Positions 17,849-26,346 of a stretch of DNA of 64,000 bases are shown piece after piece. The DNA is taken from the NCBI RefSeq assembly GCF_050337045.1, contig NZ_JAKJSO010000009.1, positions 1 to 64,000 on the forward strand, written 5' to 3'. This DNA is from Photobacterium kagoshimensis. Its GTDB lineage: Bacteria > Pseudomonadota > Gammaproteobacteria > Enterobacterales > Vibrionaceae. The notes beneath the pieces were generated by a model. It saw nothing but the letters and a program-made list of their open reading frames with translations, was not told where the DNA came from and searched no databases. Position numbers and translations under genes: made by a program. Each line of letters opens with the position of its first letter. Positions within the stretch are counted from its first letter, which is position 1.

Positions 17849-19228
17849 ATGTCTGAAGCCATCATGTCGAACACAACACAATCTCAGACTGACCAGCCCA
17901 TTGCTCCGTCAGCACTTGCTCTTCTACCATTAGGGGTGTTTTTAACCCTCTTTATTGGTGTTGGGAGTTATTTAACCTTTCAAGGTGTAGATTTTGCTTT
18001 TTATCAATTACCAGCCCCAGTGGCAGCATTACCCGCTGTTGTGGTTGCGTTATTGATCAGTAAAGACAAGCTAAATAAGGCGATAGAGCAGTTTATTCGC
18101 GGTGTCGGTCATGGCGATATAATCGCTATGTGTATGATTTATTTATTAGCGGGTGCATTTGCTTCTGTGGCGAAAGCGACGGGTGGTGTAGATGCGACCG
18201 TGAATCTTGGCTTGTCGATGTTACCATCGAGTCTGATCCTGCCAGGTATTTTTGTTATTTCAGCCTTTATCGCTACGGCAATGGGTACCTCAATGGGCAC
18301 TATTGCTGCGGTAGCGCCTGTTGCATTAGGTATCGCGCAAGCTGCAGGTATGGATGTTGCGCTAACAGCGGGTGTCGTACTAAGTGGCGCGATGTTTGGG
18401 GATAATTTATCCATTATTTCTGATACAACGATTGCCTCTACTCGTTCACAAGGCTGTCAGATGCGCGATAAATTCAAAGAGAATATCGGCATTGCTTTGC
18501 CTGCTGCAATCGCTGCTATTTTATTGTTTGCGTTTAGTAGTACAGCCACTGAGGTACCTGCAACTGGTGATGTTGAGTGGCTCAAAGTTCTACCGTATAT
18601 CACTATTCTTGTATTAGCGGTGTCTGGCGTTAACGTGTTTGTTGTTCTGAGCTTAGGGATTGTTCTGGCTGGCGGTGTCGGTTTAGTTGCAACTGAAGGT
18701 TACGGCCTTGCTACCTATGCACAAGATATTTACGCGGGCTTTGGTAACATGCAAGAGATCTTCTTACTGTCGATGTTAATTGGCGGTATGGGGGAACTCA
18801 TGCGTCAACAAGGTGGTTTAGCCTATTTAACGCAGTTCATTAGCCGTGTGATTAATGTCTTTAGTAAAGGACATACGAAAGGCCAAAACCTACGTGCGAG
18901 CGAGCTGGGTATTGCTAGTCTGGTGAGTTTAACAAACTGCTGTACAGCCAATAATACCGTTGCGATTATCGTTTCGGGTGGTGTGGCACGTGAGTTAGCT
19001 GAAACTAACGGTGTTACGCCACGTCGCGCGGCAAGTCTACTCGATATTTTCTCATGTGTGGTACAAGGCATTTTGCCATACGGTGCACAAGGCTTATTGC
19101 TGGGCTCTGTGTTCGGGCTTTCACCGTTAGAAGTGGTTAGTCACTCTTATTATTGCTTCTTTTTAGCGATTGCTGCGGTTGCCGCTGTGTTTGTAAAACA
19201 TGCAGCACGAGAGGCTGCAGCAGCGTAG
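17849..19228 (+). CDS. Na+/H+ antiporter NhaC family protein
   Basis: 459 residues with about eleven membrane segments. Family-type features are GDIIAMCMIYLLAGAFASVAK, ATAMGTSMGTIAAVAPVALG, GAMFGDNLSIISDTTIAST and LTNCCTANNTVAIIVSGGVA. Members of this family exchange Na+ or related substrates (malate/lactate in some) for protons; the actual substrate is not shown by sequence. Start is ATG at 17849; ATG at 17864 is also possible. It is followed by its own terminator. Confidence 0.88.
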   Translation: MSEAIMSNTTQSQTDQPIAPSALALLPLGVFLTLFIGVGSYLTFQGVDFAFYQLPAPVAALPAVVVALLISKDKLNKAIEQFIRGVGHGDIIAMCMIYLLAGAFASVAKATGGVDATVNLGLSMLPSSLILPGIFVISAFIATAMGTSMGTIAAVAPVALGIAQAAGMDVALTAGVVLSGAMFGDNLSIISDTTIASTRSQGCQMRDKFKENIGIALPAAIAAILLFAFSSTATEVPATGDVEWLKVLPYITILVLAVSGVNVFVVLSLGIVLAGGVGLVATEGYGLATYAQDIYAGFGNMQEIFLLSMLIGGMGELMRQQGGLAYLTQFISRVINVFSKGHTKGQNLRASELGIASLVSLTNCCTANNTVAIIVSGGVARELAETNGVTPRRAASLLDIFSCVVQGILPYGAQGLLLGSVFGLSPLEVVSHSYYCFFLAIAAVAAVFVKHAAREAAAA

Positions 19229-19278
19229 CTTACCCTGCAGGCAATTACTCGCTTGCATAGATAAAGCCAATTATTATT

Positions 19279-19304
19279 AAGCTCTACTTCGGTAGAGCTT
19301 TTTT
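19279..19304 (+). terminator. Rho-independent terminator after the NhaC-type gene
   Basis: Stem AAGCTCTAC/GTAGAGCTT with a TTCG tetraloop and TTTT after it. Confidence 0.92.
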
Positions 19305-19499
19305 ATGCAATTTTGCAATAAATCAGACAATTAGCACCACAGTATGGTGATCAAACCTACATATTCATGAAATGGATGCACTTGCTCTCAGTAATTATTT
19401 TAAACTAACGCTGATTTCTACTTCTAATGATTGTCTTTCTAAGTACAACAAAGAGTAGTGGCATAAAGGAATAATAATAACTGATTTAAGGTGATATTC

Positions 19500-21173
19500 A
19501 TGAAGCAACGCCTATTTGCTAAAACTGCATTAAGTGCAGCTTTACTTGCAGTACTCAGTGGCTGTGCAAGCCAAGCTGATAGTAACGCTCCTACTTGGGA
19601 AGCCGACAAAGCTTATAAAATTACTATCCTTCATACGAATGATAACCATGGCCGTTTTTGGGAAAACAAATATGGCGAATATGGTATGGCGGCACGTAAA
19701 ACCTTGCTTGACCAAATTCGAACTGAAGTAAAAGCTGATGGTGGTACTGCGTTGCTTCTTTCTGGTGGTGACATCAATACTGGTGTTCCAGAATCAGATC
19801 TTCAAGATGCTGAACCCGATTTTAAAGGCATGAACATGCTGGGTTACGATGCGATGGCATTGGGTAACCATGAGTTTGATAACCCATTAGATGTGCTTCG
19901 TAAACAAGAAGGTTGGGCTGATTTCCCATTCCTATCGGCAAATATTTACGATAAGAAAACGGGTGAGCGCTTATTCCAGCCGTATCAAATCTTTGAACAG
20001 CAAGGCATTAAAATTGCTGTTGTTGGTTTAACAACCGAAGATACGGCAAAAATCGGTAACCCAGAATATATCGGTGATGTTGAGTTCCGCGATCCTAAAG
20101 CGGAAGCTAAAAAAGTGATTGCAGAGCTGCGTGAAACTGAGAACCCTGATGTGATCATAGCAGCGACCCACATGGGCCATTATGTAAATGGTAACCGTGG
20201 GGTGAATGCGCCAGGTGATGTTGCGCTAGCGCGTTATCTAGAGGAAGGTGATCTGGATATGATCGTGGGTGGTCACTCGCAAGAACCTGTGTGCATGGAA
20301 GGTCCAAACATGTACAACAAGAACTTCAAACCAGGTGATGCATGTAAACCAGATAACCAAAATGGTACTTGGATTGTTCAAGCACACGAATGGGGTAAAT
20401 ATGTAGGCCGTGCTGATTTTGAATTTCAAAACGGTGAGCTACGCATGGTGAGCTACGACCTAGTGCCAGTGAACTTGAAGAAAAAAGTGAAATTGGCTGA
20501 TGGCTCGAAGAAGCGTGTCTTCATTCAAGATGAAATTGCGCAAAACGAAGAAGTACTTGATTTCCTAACGCCTTATCAAGAAAAAGGCCAAGAACAGCTT
20601 AACGTTAAGATCGCGGAATCAAACGGTAAACTAGAAGGTGATCGTAACGTTGTTCGCTTTAAGCAAACTAACCTTGGTCGTTTAATTGCCGCTTCACACA
20701 TGCAACGTGCTAAAGCGGACTTTGCGGTTATGAACTCTGGTGGTGTGCGTGATTCTATCGCTGCTGGCGATATCACTTACAAAGACGTATTAACGGTTCA
20801 GCCGTTTGGCAACATTGTAACCTACACCGACATGAGCGGTGCTGAAGTACTTGATTACTTAAATGTTGTTGCGACTAAACCCGTTGATTCAGGTGCTTAC
20901 GCACAGTTTTATGGTATCTCCATGACCGTTGCGGATGGCCAAGTAAGCAACGTTGTTCTTAATGGTAAGAAACTCGATCCTAAAGCAACATACCGCTTTA
21001 CTGTACCAAGTTTTAACGCTGCTGGTGGCGATGGTTACCCTAAATTGGCTGACCATCCAGGTTACGTAAATACTGGCTTTGTGGATGCTGAAGTTCTAAA
21101 AGAGTTCTTGGAAAGCAACAGCCCAGTTGATGTGAATGCCTTCGCACCAAAAGGTGAAATCATTTACAAATAA
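19500..21173 (+). CDS. nutA: 5'-nucleotidase lipoprotein (UshA/NutA type)
   Basis: Periplasm-facing hydrolase that releases nucleosides and phosphate from extracellular nucleotides. Start at ATG 19500 (557 residues), preceded by AAGG; the lipobox LSGC gives Cys22. Metallophosphatase motifs are HTNDNHGRFW, GGDINTG, GNHEFDNP and GGHSQEP; the C-terminal 5'-nucleotidase domain shows NSGGVRDSIAAGDITY and FNAAGGDGYP. It resembles the Vibrio lipoprotein NutA more than soluble E. coli UshA. Together with nupC at 58467 it could support nucleotide scavenging. Confidence 0.92.
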   Translation: MKQRLFAKTALSAALLAVLSGCASQADSNAPTWEADKAYKITILHTNDNHGRFWENKYGEYGMAARKTLLDQIRTEVKADGGTALLLSGGDINTGVPESDLQDAEPDFKGMNMLGYDAMALGNHEFDNPLDVLRKQEGWADFPFLSANIYDKKTGERLFQPYQIFEQQGIKIAVVGLTTEDTAKIGNPEYIGDVEFRDPKAEAKKVIAELRETENPDVIIAATHMGHYVNGNRGVNAPGDVALARYLEEGDLDMIVGGHSQEPVCMEGPNMYNKNFKPGDACKPDNQNGTWIVQAHEWGKYVGRADFEFQNGELRMVSYDLVPVNLKKKVKLADGSKKRVFIQDEIAQNEEVLDFLTPYQEKGQEQLNVKIAESNGKLEGDRNVVRFKQTNLGRLIAASHMQRAKADFAVMNSGGVRDSIAAGDITYKDVLTVQPFGNIVTYTDMSGAEVLDYLNVVATKPVDSGAYAQFYGISMTVADGQVSNVVLNGKKLDPKATYRFTVPSFNAAGGDGYPKLADHPGYVNTGFVDAEVLKEFLESNSPVDVNAFAPKGEIIYK

Positions 21174-21192
21174 GCACTCGTATAAATGAAAG

Positions 21193-21224
21193 AAAACGGC
21201 TCCTTTATCGGAGCCGTTTTTTTA
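21193..21224 (+). terminator. Rho-independent terminator after the 5'-nucleotidase gene
   Basis: Stem AAAACGGCTCC/GGAGCCGTTTT with a 6-base loop followed by TTT. Confidence 0.92.
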
Positions 21225-21290
21225 TGGCTTGAAAAGCGTATGATAAAAGCATTGATTTAACGTTAGTTGTTAAAAAAGAGAATTATCACG

Positions 21291-21767
21291 ATGACGCCAG
21301 CAATTAAATTAGCGAAAAAACAAGGGATCACTTATCAAGTTCATCAGTATGAGCACGATCCCGCTAATACCAATTTCGGCTTAGAAGCTGCAGATGCGCT
21401 AGGGCAAGATCCACAACAGGTTTTTAAAACACTGTTATTTGCGTTAAATGGTGACCCGAAAAAACTGGCAGTGGCTGTTGTCCCTGTCGCTGGCATGCTC
21501 GATCTTAAATCAGCGGCAAAAGCGGCTGGTGGTAAGAAAGCTGATATGGCTGATCCTAGTATTGCAGAGAAAACTACAGGGTATGTTGTTGGTGGCATAA
21601 GTCCGTTAGGCCAGAAAAAGCGCTTGCCGACATTTGTTGATCAATCTGCAGCTGAGTTTTCTACTATTTGTGTGAGTGCAGGTCGACGCGGCCTTGAAAT
21701 TGAACTTTCACCACAAGACTTGGTGAAGCTAACGCAGGGGGCTTTTGCGTCCATCGCTAAGGTTTAA
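21291..21767 (+). CDS. ybaK: Cys-tRNA(Pro)/Cys-tRNA(Cys) deacylase YbaK
   Basis: Trans-editing enzyme that hydrolyses Cys mischarged on tRNA-Pro. The start MTPAIKLAKKQGI at 21291 (158 residues) matches E. coli YbaK almost residue for residue; the frame extends to a TTG at 21267 that is not needed. Family features are YEHDPANTNFGLEAADALG, KTLLFALNG, GKKADMADP and YVVGGISPLGQKKRLPTF with the conserved Lys of the editing pocket. The downstream LysR gene begins 13 bases after its stop. Confidence 0.96.
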   Translation: MTPAIKLAKKQGITYQVHQYEHDPANTNFGLEAADALGQDPQQVFKTLLFALNGDPKKLAVAVVPVAGMLDLKSAAKAAGGKKADMADPSIAEKTTGYVVGGISPLGQKKRLPTFVDQSAAEFSTICVSAGRRGLEIELSPQDLVKLTQGAFASIAKV

Positions 21768-21780
21768 GACACGAAAAGAC

Positions 21781-22698
21781 ATGAAAAATATCAACCTTAA
21801 CTTATTGGTGAGTTTGCAAGTTTTACTGGAAGAGTGTCATGTTAGCCGTGCGGCAGAGCGGCTGCATATCACCCAGTCGGCCGTGAGTCGACAACTCCAT
21901 CAGCTGCGTGATATTTTTCGTGATCCCTTGTTGGTCCGCGATGGTAATCACTTACTGATGACACCCAAAGCGGCGCAATTGAAAGTGAAGCTAGATGCCA
22001 TGCTGGATGATTGCCAGCATATCCTCCAGTTAGATACTTTTGATCCGCAAACCTGGCAGGGTAAAGTGGTTTTATCATCGTCGGATTATGTTGCCCAGTA
22101 TATTTTGCCCGATGTGGTTGAGCTACTGCGTGATCAAGCGCCACAAGTCTCAGTCGAATATCAATTGTGGCAACCTGACTTTTATTCCGAATTAGGCCAG
22201 CGCGATATTCATCTGTTTTCATCTATGCTTTCTGCATTGCCAGAAGGGTTATGCGGTGAGCCGATCGGCGCTGATTACCCTGTTTGCGTGATGAGTCAGC
22301 ACCATCCTTTAGCTCAACAAAACCAGCTCTCATTGACGGAGTTTTTAAGTTATAGCCATATCTCAGTGTCGGGTGGTGGCGATAAAGACAGTTTTATTGA
22401 TCAGCATCTATCCTCGCAAGGGCTCAAGCGAGATATTAAATTTCGGGTGCCTTTTTTTACCTCTGCATTTAATACCCTGAGTCGTAGCGACATGTTAATG
22501 GTGGTACCTGAGCATATTGCATTGAACATGAAGCCGACTTATCCCATTCATTACCTGCCATTACCTATGCCAGTGAAGCAACATAAGTACTGGCTGATGT
22601 GGCATCCCAAATATGACAGTGACTTACCACACCAATGGTTACGTCAGCGCGTACTCACAGTAATGCGTGACTCTATGTATTCGATGAGTATGAGTTAA
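21781..22698 (+). CDS. LysR-family transcriptional regulator
   Basis: 305 residues from ATG 21781 (MKNINLNLLVSL); an upstream in-frame start inside ybaK at 21745 is less likely. The winged helix-turn-helix covers about residues 5-62 (HVSRAAERLHITQSAVSRQL), and a substrate-binding type effector domain occupies the rest. The plus-strand exporter gene lysE-like follows by 97 bp in the same direction, so this may be its regulator, though LysR regulators are more often divergent. Target and effector unknown. Confidence 0.92.
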   Translation: MKNINLNLLVSLQVLLEECHVSRAAERLHITQSAVSRQLHQLRDIFRDPLLVRDGNHLLMTPKAAQLKVKLDAMLDDCQHILQLDTFDPQTWQGKVVLSSSDYVAQYILPDVVELLRDQAPQVSVEYQLWQPDFYSELGQRDIHLFSSMLSALPEGLCGEPIGADYPVCVMSQHHPLAQQNQLSLTEFLSYSHISVSGGGDKDSFIDQHLSSQGLKRDIKFRVPFFTSAFNTLSRSDMLMVVPEHIALNMKPTYPIHYLPLPMPVKQHKYWLMWHPKYDSDLPHQWLRQRVLTVMRDSMYSMSMS

Positions 22699-22795
22699 AA
22701 TCATAAGGTTGATGATTTCTTTTGATTTCTTTTAATATCCATCGCTTGTTATCGTCAGCCATAGTTTCATTATTCATTGGTTCACGGAGTTAGCG

Positions 22796-23410
22796 ATGAC
22801 GCTCAGCATCATATTTTCACTCATATTAATATCGGCTTTGGGAGCTATGTCGCCAGGGCCAAGTTTAGCGGTTGTCGCTAAACACAGTTTAGCCAGCGGG
22901 CGTTTGCATGGCATCGTTACGTCATGGTCGCATTCGATGGGAGTGGGGATTCACGCACTATTGGGCATTCTTGGCTTGGCAGTTGTACTTAAACAGTCAC
23001 CAACGCTATTTACTGCGGTGAGTTATGCAGGGGCTGCTTATCTTGCGTACTTAGGGGTAAATGCCCTACGTTCGAAAGGGGGGATTGCAGCAAAGTTGAA
23101 AGCGGGGGAATCGACAACGATTCTTGAAGCTGCTCGCGATGGCTTCATGATCTCATTGTTAAACCCGAAGTTAGCGCTGTACTTTATCGCCTTATTTAGT
23201 CAATTTGTGGCGCTAAGCTCTGAACTCAGTAGTCGAATTATTATTGTATCTACCCCCATTGTTATTGATGGCTTGTGGTATACCCTGATCGCTGTGGTTC
23301 TCTCTCGCCCTAAGGTGCTGGAAAAACTCCGCTCAAAAGCACAATGGATAGATCGTGTTTCAGGTGTTGTCCTAATTTTGCTCGCTGCTCGAGTGGTCTA
23401 TATGGTGTAG
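22796..23410 (+). CDS. LysE/RhtB-family amino-acid exporter
   Basis: 204 residues with six hydrophobic segments. The first ends in the family pattern GAMSPGPSLAVVAKHSLASGR; AAYLAYLGVNALRSKG and FMISLLNPKLALYFIALF follow, all typical of the LysE/RhtB superfamily, which exports amino acids or small polar metabolites. Substrate not predictable. Start ATG 22796 has CGGAG 6 bases upstream. It ends in the bidirectional terminator at 23428. Confidence 0.92.
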   Translation: MTLSIIFSLILISALGAMSPGPSLAVVAKHSLASGRLHGIVTSWSHSMGVGIHALLGILGLAVVLKQSPTLFTAVSYAGAAYLAYLGVNALRSKGGIAAKLKAGESTTILEAARDGFMISLLNPKLALYFIALFSQFVALSSELSSRIIIVSTPIVIDGLWYTLIAVVLSRPKVLEKLRSKAQWIDRVSGVVLILLAARVVYMV

Positions 23411-23427
23411 TTGATACATGAAGCGAT

Positions 23428-23457
23428 AAAAAAGGAGCGAAGAGTCGCTCCTTTTTT
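23428..23457. terminator. Bidirectional terminator between lysE-like gene and smrA
   Basis: Stem AAAAAAGGAGCGA/TCGCTCCTTTTTT with AGAG loop, T-rich on both strands; serves the convergent genes on either side. Confidence 0.93.
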
Positions 23458-23482
23458 GATCTTGCTGTATTTGAAAGAGCTT

Positions 23483-24064
23483 TTAGCCTTTCTTGCTCAT
23501 GTGGCGCTCTCTATTTTCGAGTTTCTTTTCTGGGCTTTTCTTTAACATCACGTATAGCGCACCATTGCCACCATGTTGGCGAAGCGTTGAGTGATAGCAC
23601 ATCACTTCACTAATTTGCTCTAGCCAGGTTGAGAGATAGCTTTTTATTAAGGCGGGTGGGTTAGAACGTTCACCTTTACCGTGCACTATGATGACGGTAC
23701 GAATATCCATCCGATGGCACTGACGTAGAAATTGCAGTACTTCGTCACGGGCTTGTTTTAATGTTTTACGGTGAAGATCGAGTCGCGCTTGAATATCATA
23801 TTTACCTAAGCGCAGTTTACGAAAAACACCTTCTTGTACCCCATCACGCTTAAACGCCAACATGTCATCGGGCTTACACATTTTTGCGTAATCTAGCGAA
23901 AGGTATTCAGGATCGTTATTGGTTAGCGTTTGGGCTGCAAGGCGGCGTGCAAGATGCGCATCAGTCACTTGATGCTTGGCCGTGGTTTCAATTTTATCTT
24001 GGGTGATTGGCGCAACGTCGGCCATCATCTCTTTAAAGAGATCGAGTTCATCGTTATCTGACAT
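23483..24064 (-). CDS. smrA: Smr-domain endonuclease SmrA
   Basis: 193 residues. The C-terminal Smr domain has LDLHRKTLKQARDEV and VIIVHGKGERSNPP and RQHGGNGALYVMLKK, and the tail KLENRERHMSKKG resembles E. coli SmrA (YdaL) rather than SmrB. Smr domains nick DNA or cleave RNA; SmrA's cellular role is poorly known. The N-terminal 80 residues are a variable helical region (FKRDGVQEGVFRKLRLGKY) shared with SmrA proteins. Confidence 0.9.
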   Translation of the reverse strand: MSDNDELDLFKEMMADVAPITQDKIETTAKHQVTDAHLARRLAAQTLTNNDPEYLSLDYAKMCKPDDMLAFKRDGVQEGVFRKLRLGKYDIQARLDLHRKTLKQARDEVLQFLRQCHRMDIRTVIIVHGKGERSNPPALIKSYLSTWLEQISEVMCYHSTLRQHGGNGALYVMLKKSPEKKLENRERHMSKKG

Positions 24065-24268
24065 GATGATATAGCTTTAGAAACGGGTGTTTGTAGTATA
24101 CCGATTTGTAGCATGAAATGAACAAAGAGGAAAACTTCAACCCGATCGAACAATCAGATTGAAGTGAAATATAAGCCATAAGAAAAGTGACCAGGGTCAA
24201 GCTACTCTTTGCGGTCGTGCAAACAATAAAGACCCCGGGTCAGCAAAAATGTATTTTGCTTAATGGCT

Positions 24269-24409
24269 CTAGTGAGGAGAAGGTGCCGAGAGCACTTTGT
24301 AAACAAAGAACCCACCGAAAAAGATCATTAATCCTAGCGCGCCAAAGATCACGATCATTGAAGATAGGCCGACGGCATTACCGAACAGGAGATCTAACCA
24401 AAAGTCCAT
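24269..24409 (-). CDS. DUF3149 small membrane protein
   Basis: A 46-residue protein too short for most gene lists. It begins MDFWLDLLFGNAVGLSSM and has a single long hydrophobic stretch ending FFVYKVLS, the pattern of the DUF3149 family, which is widespread in gammaproteobacteria and has no known function. AAGGA lies 6 bases before the ATG, a good ribosome site. It lies upstream of smrA in the same direction with 204 nt between, so co-transcription is possible. Confidence 0.85.
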   Translation of the reverse strand: MDFWLDLLFGNAVGLSSMIVIFGALGLMIFFGGFFVYKVLSAPSPH

Positions 24410-24613
24410 GTTAATCCTTAGCATCGCTGAATAATGCTGATACGATACCTAATGATAATGATTTGTTATGATGATCTAGATCAACGGTATTAAAACTGTA
24501 TGCAAGTTGTAGTTTGCTTTGTGTGTCAGATCACCCTAAGTGCGTGATATTAAGCAAAATGCGTGTTAGATAAGCAACTGATGTGGGAAAGTGAAAAAAA
24601 ACGCGTTAAGTGC

Positions 24614-24641
24614 TTGCGTAATTTACCGTGCTGAGTATTAT
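24614..24641 (+). promoter_or_regulatory. Promoter of the tRNA-Pro array
   Basis: TTGCGT (24614-24619) and TATTAT (24636-24641), 16 bp apart, end 33 bp before the first tRNA-Pro gene. Confidence 0.65.
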
Positions 24642-24674
24642 AAGCGACCTCGACAGCAATCCTGTTGAGTCAGT

Positions 24675-24751
<77 letters not shown>

Positions 24752-24814
24752 CTATTATTTCTGTTGGATGTTTGTCGGGCAGAATAATCTGGTAAGATTT
24801 AAAATATACTATGT

Positions 24815-24891
<77 letters not shown>

Positions 24892-24952
24892 CTTTATTTC
24901 TGTTGGATGTATGTCGAGCAGAAGAATCTGGTAGGATTTAAAATGTACAGCT

Positions 24953-25029
<77 letters not shown>

Positions 25030-25036
25030 CCTTTAG

Positions 25037-25065
25037 AAAGCCTCGTCGAAAGACGAGGCTTTTTT
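25037..25065 (+). terminator. Rho-independent terminator after tRNA-Pro array
   Basis: Stem AAAGCCTCGTC/GACGAGGCTTT with a GAAA tetraloop and more T residues. Confidence 0.95.
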
Positions 25066-25101
25066 CGTTTAGGCGTTCTAAAATAGACTTTCCAAACCTG
25101 A

Positions 25102-25130
25102 CTTGACGTCAAGCCAAGGTGACTTACATT
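25102..25130 (+). promoter_or_regulatory. Candidate promoter with palindromic -35 before the HNH gene
   Basis: TTGACG (25103-25108) and TACATT (25125-25130) are 16 bp apart. The -35 lies inside the perfect 12-bp palindrome CTTGACGTCAAG (25102-25113), which could be an operator. The HNH gene starts 57 bp downstream. Confidence 0.45.
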
Positions 25131-25187
25131 CATTAATATTCAGTGATAATGTGCTGCTAATAATCACCGCCAGTGCTGAGAGGTTTC

Positions 25188-25697
25188 ATGGCACGCAGTA
25201 AATCCGATATATCTAATAGTGCGATACGAATTTTTTTGCAGGATGTAGGAAAGTTTTATGATGAAACAAGAGGTTTTGAACCCTTTGGGCCTAAGGTTGC
25301 GCAAAAAGATGAGCTTTTAACATTTTTTAATCATAAGTGTTGTTTCTGTGGTACAGATATAGACCGTAAGTCTTTATCGCAGGATCATTTAATCCCAATG
25401 AACAAAAGTTCATTAGGTTTGCACGCTTGGGGAAATGTCGTACCTTGTTGTTCACCATGCAATAATTCAAAACAACAAAAACCTTGGCAAGAATTTATAG
25501 CGTTAAAAGCCGGTGATGATGCGAAAGAAAGGACTCGTCGTATTGAGGAGTTTGTGATTTCTAAAAACTATGACCCAACATTAGACCTTCACGAATATGC
25601 AGATAACTTATATGAAGATGTGGGGCAAGTCGCTATGACTTTAATTAATTTACGTTATAAGCAAGCTCAGGATGGCATCAAGAAGCTCTTGAAGTAG
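25188..25697 (+). CDS. HNH-endonuclease-like protein, orphan
   Basis: 169 residues from ATG 25188, which has GAGAGG 6 bases upstream; an in-frame GTG at 25173 is less likely. The core holds CCFCG (zinc-type CxxC), the nuclease-like DHLIPMNKSSLG, then WGNVVPCCSPCNNSKQQKPW with a second CxxC, the layout of a zinc-stabilised HNH domain around residues 50-100. No methyltransferase, toxin partner or integrase lies nearby. It follows directly on the tRNA-Pro array. Its role (defence, repair or other) cannot be told from sequence. Confidence 0.8.
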   Translation: MARSKSDISNSAIRIFLQDVGKFYDETRGFEPFGPKVAQKDELLTFFNHKCCFCGTDIDRKSLSQDHLIPMNKSSLGLHAWGNVVPCCSPCNNSKQQKPWQEFIALKAGDDAKERTRRIEEFVISKNYDPTLDLHEYADNLYEDVGQVAMTLINLRYKQAQDGIKKLLK

Positions 25698-25713
25698 TTA
25701 TGCTGAAATGTGA

Positions 25714-25745
25714 CTTAATACCAATTCCTTAATTGGTATTAAGTG
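25714..25745. repeat. Perfect 14-bp inverted repeat between convergent genes
   Basis: Arms ACTTAATACCAATT and AATTGGTATTAAGT enclose CCTT. It lies just past the HNH stop and before the convergent lipocalin gene. It has no long T-run, so it may be a weak terminator or a copy of a dispersed palindromic element. Confidence 0.65.
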
Positions 25746-25783
25746 TTGTAGATATATGGTATTGAAAGACTGAGTATTTATTC

Positions 25784-26293
25784 CTACTGCTCAACCCTAA
25801 TTAATGTTGAAGTATCGAAACCTTTCGCTTTTGCAGCGGTGATAAATTTTTTCATGATGTTAGGATCAACCTGTGGTGTCCGTGATAGTAGCCATAAATA
25901 ATCGGTGTTATAGCCAGAAACAAAGGCGTAATCGTAATTCTCTCCCAATTCGAAAATGACATACGATGAATAGAATGGGCCCCAGAAAGAGACTTTGAGG
26001 TGGCCAACATCGGTTTTATCGACGAAGTAAGCTTTGCCAATCGCTTCGCTCCACTGCTCTTTTTCTGCTGAAAAGCCACGATTAACAACGTTGATACCTT
26101 GATCATCACGCAGTTCATAAGTCGCGGTGACATTCGATAGTCCAGATTCAAATGAATGATCCAGTCTTGCCACTTCATACCATTGGCCAAGAAAGCGGGT
26201 AAGATCAAATGACTTAACGGGCTCTACACTATCAGGGATGTATGTGCAGCCAGCCAGTAAAAAAGCTGATAATAAAATCGCTCTTATTTTCAT
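25784..26293 (-). CDS. blc: Outer-membrane lipocalin (Blc type)
   Basis: 169 residues from ATG 26293; this start gives a lipoprotein signal ending LLAGC with Cys16, whereas the longest frame adds 22 residues overlapping the upstream gene. The lipocalin kinship motif is FLGQWYEVARLDHSFE, followed by beta-strands and DYLWLLSRTP. Blc proteins bind lysophospholipids or fatty acids at the outer membrane. It lies 53 bp downstream of the TraB-like gene, probably in one transcript. Confidence 0.92.
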   Translation of the reverse strand: MKIRAILLSAFLLAGCTYIPDSVEPVKSFDLTRFLGQWYEVARLDHSFESGLSNVTATYELRDDQGINVVNRGFSAEKEQWSEAIGKAYFVDKTDVGHLKVSFWGPFYSSYVIFELGENYDYAFVSGYNTDYLWLLSRTPQVDPNIMKKFITAAKAKGFDTSTLIRVEQ

Positions 26294-26346
26294 CTGTTGT
26301 CCTTGATGAGCACAGAGGTTGTTGATTAAGCTAAATGCTAGCATTG

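Noticed and set aside
24187..24414. 75-codon plus-strand frame overlapping the DUF3149 gene
   Set aside because: It is the antisense shadow of the DUF3149 frame; the minus-strand frame has the ribosome site and the family pattern.
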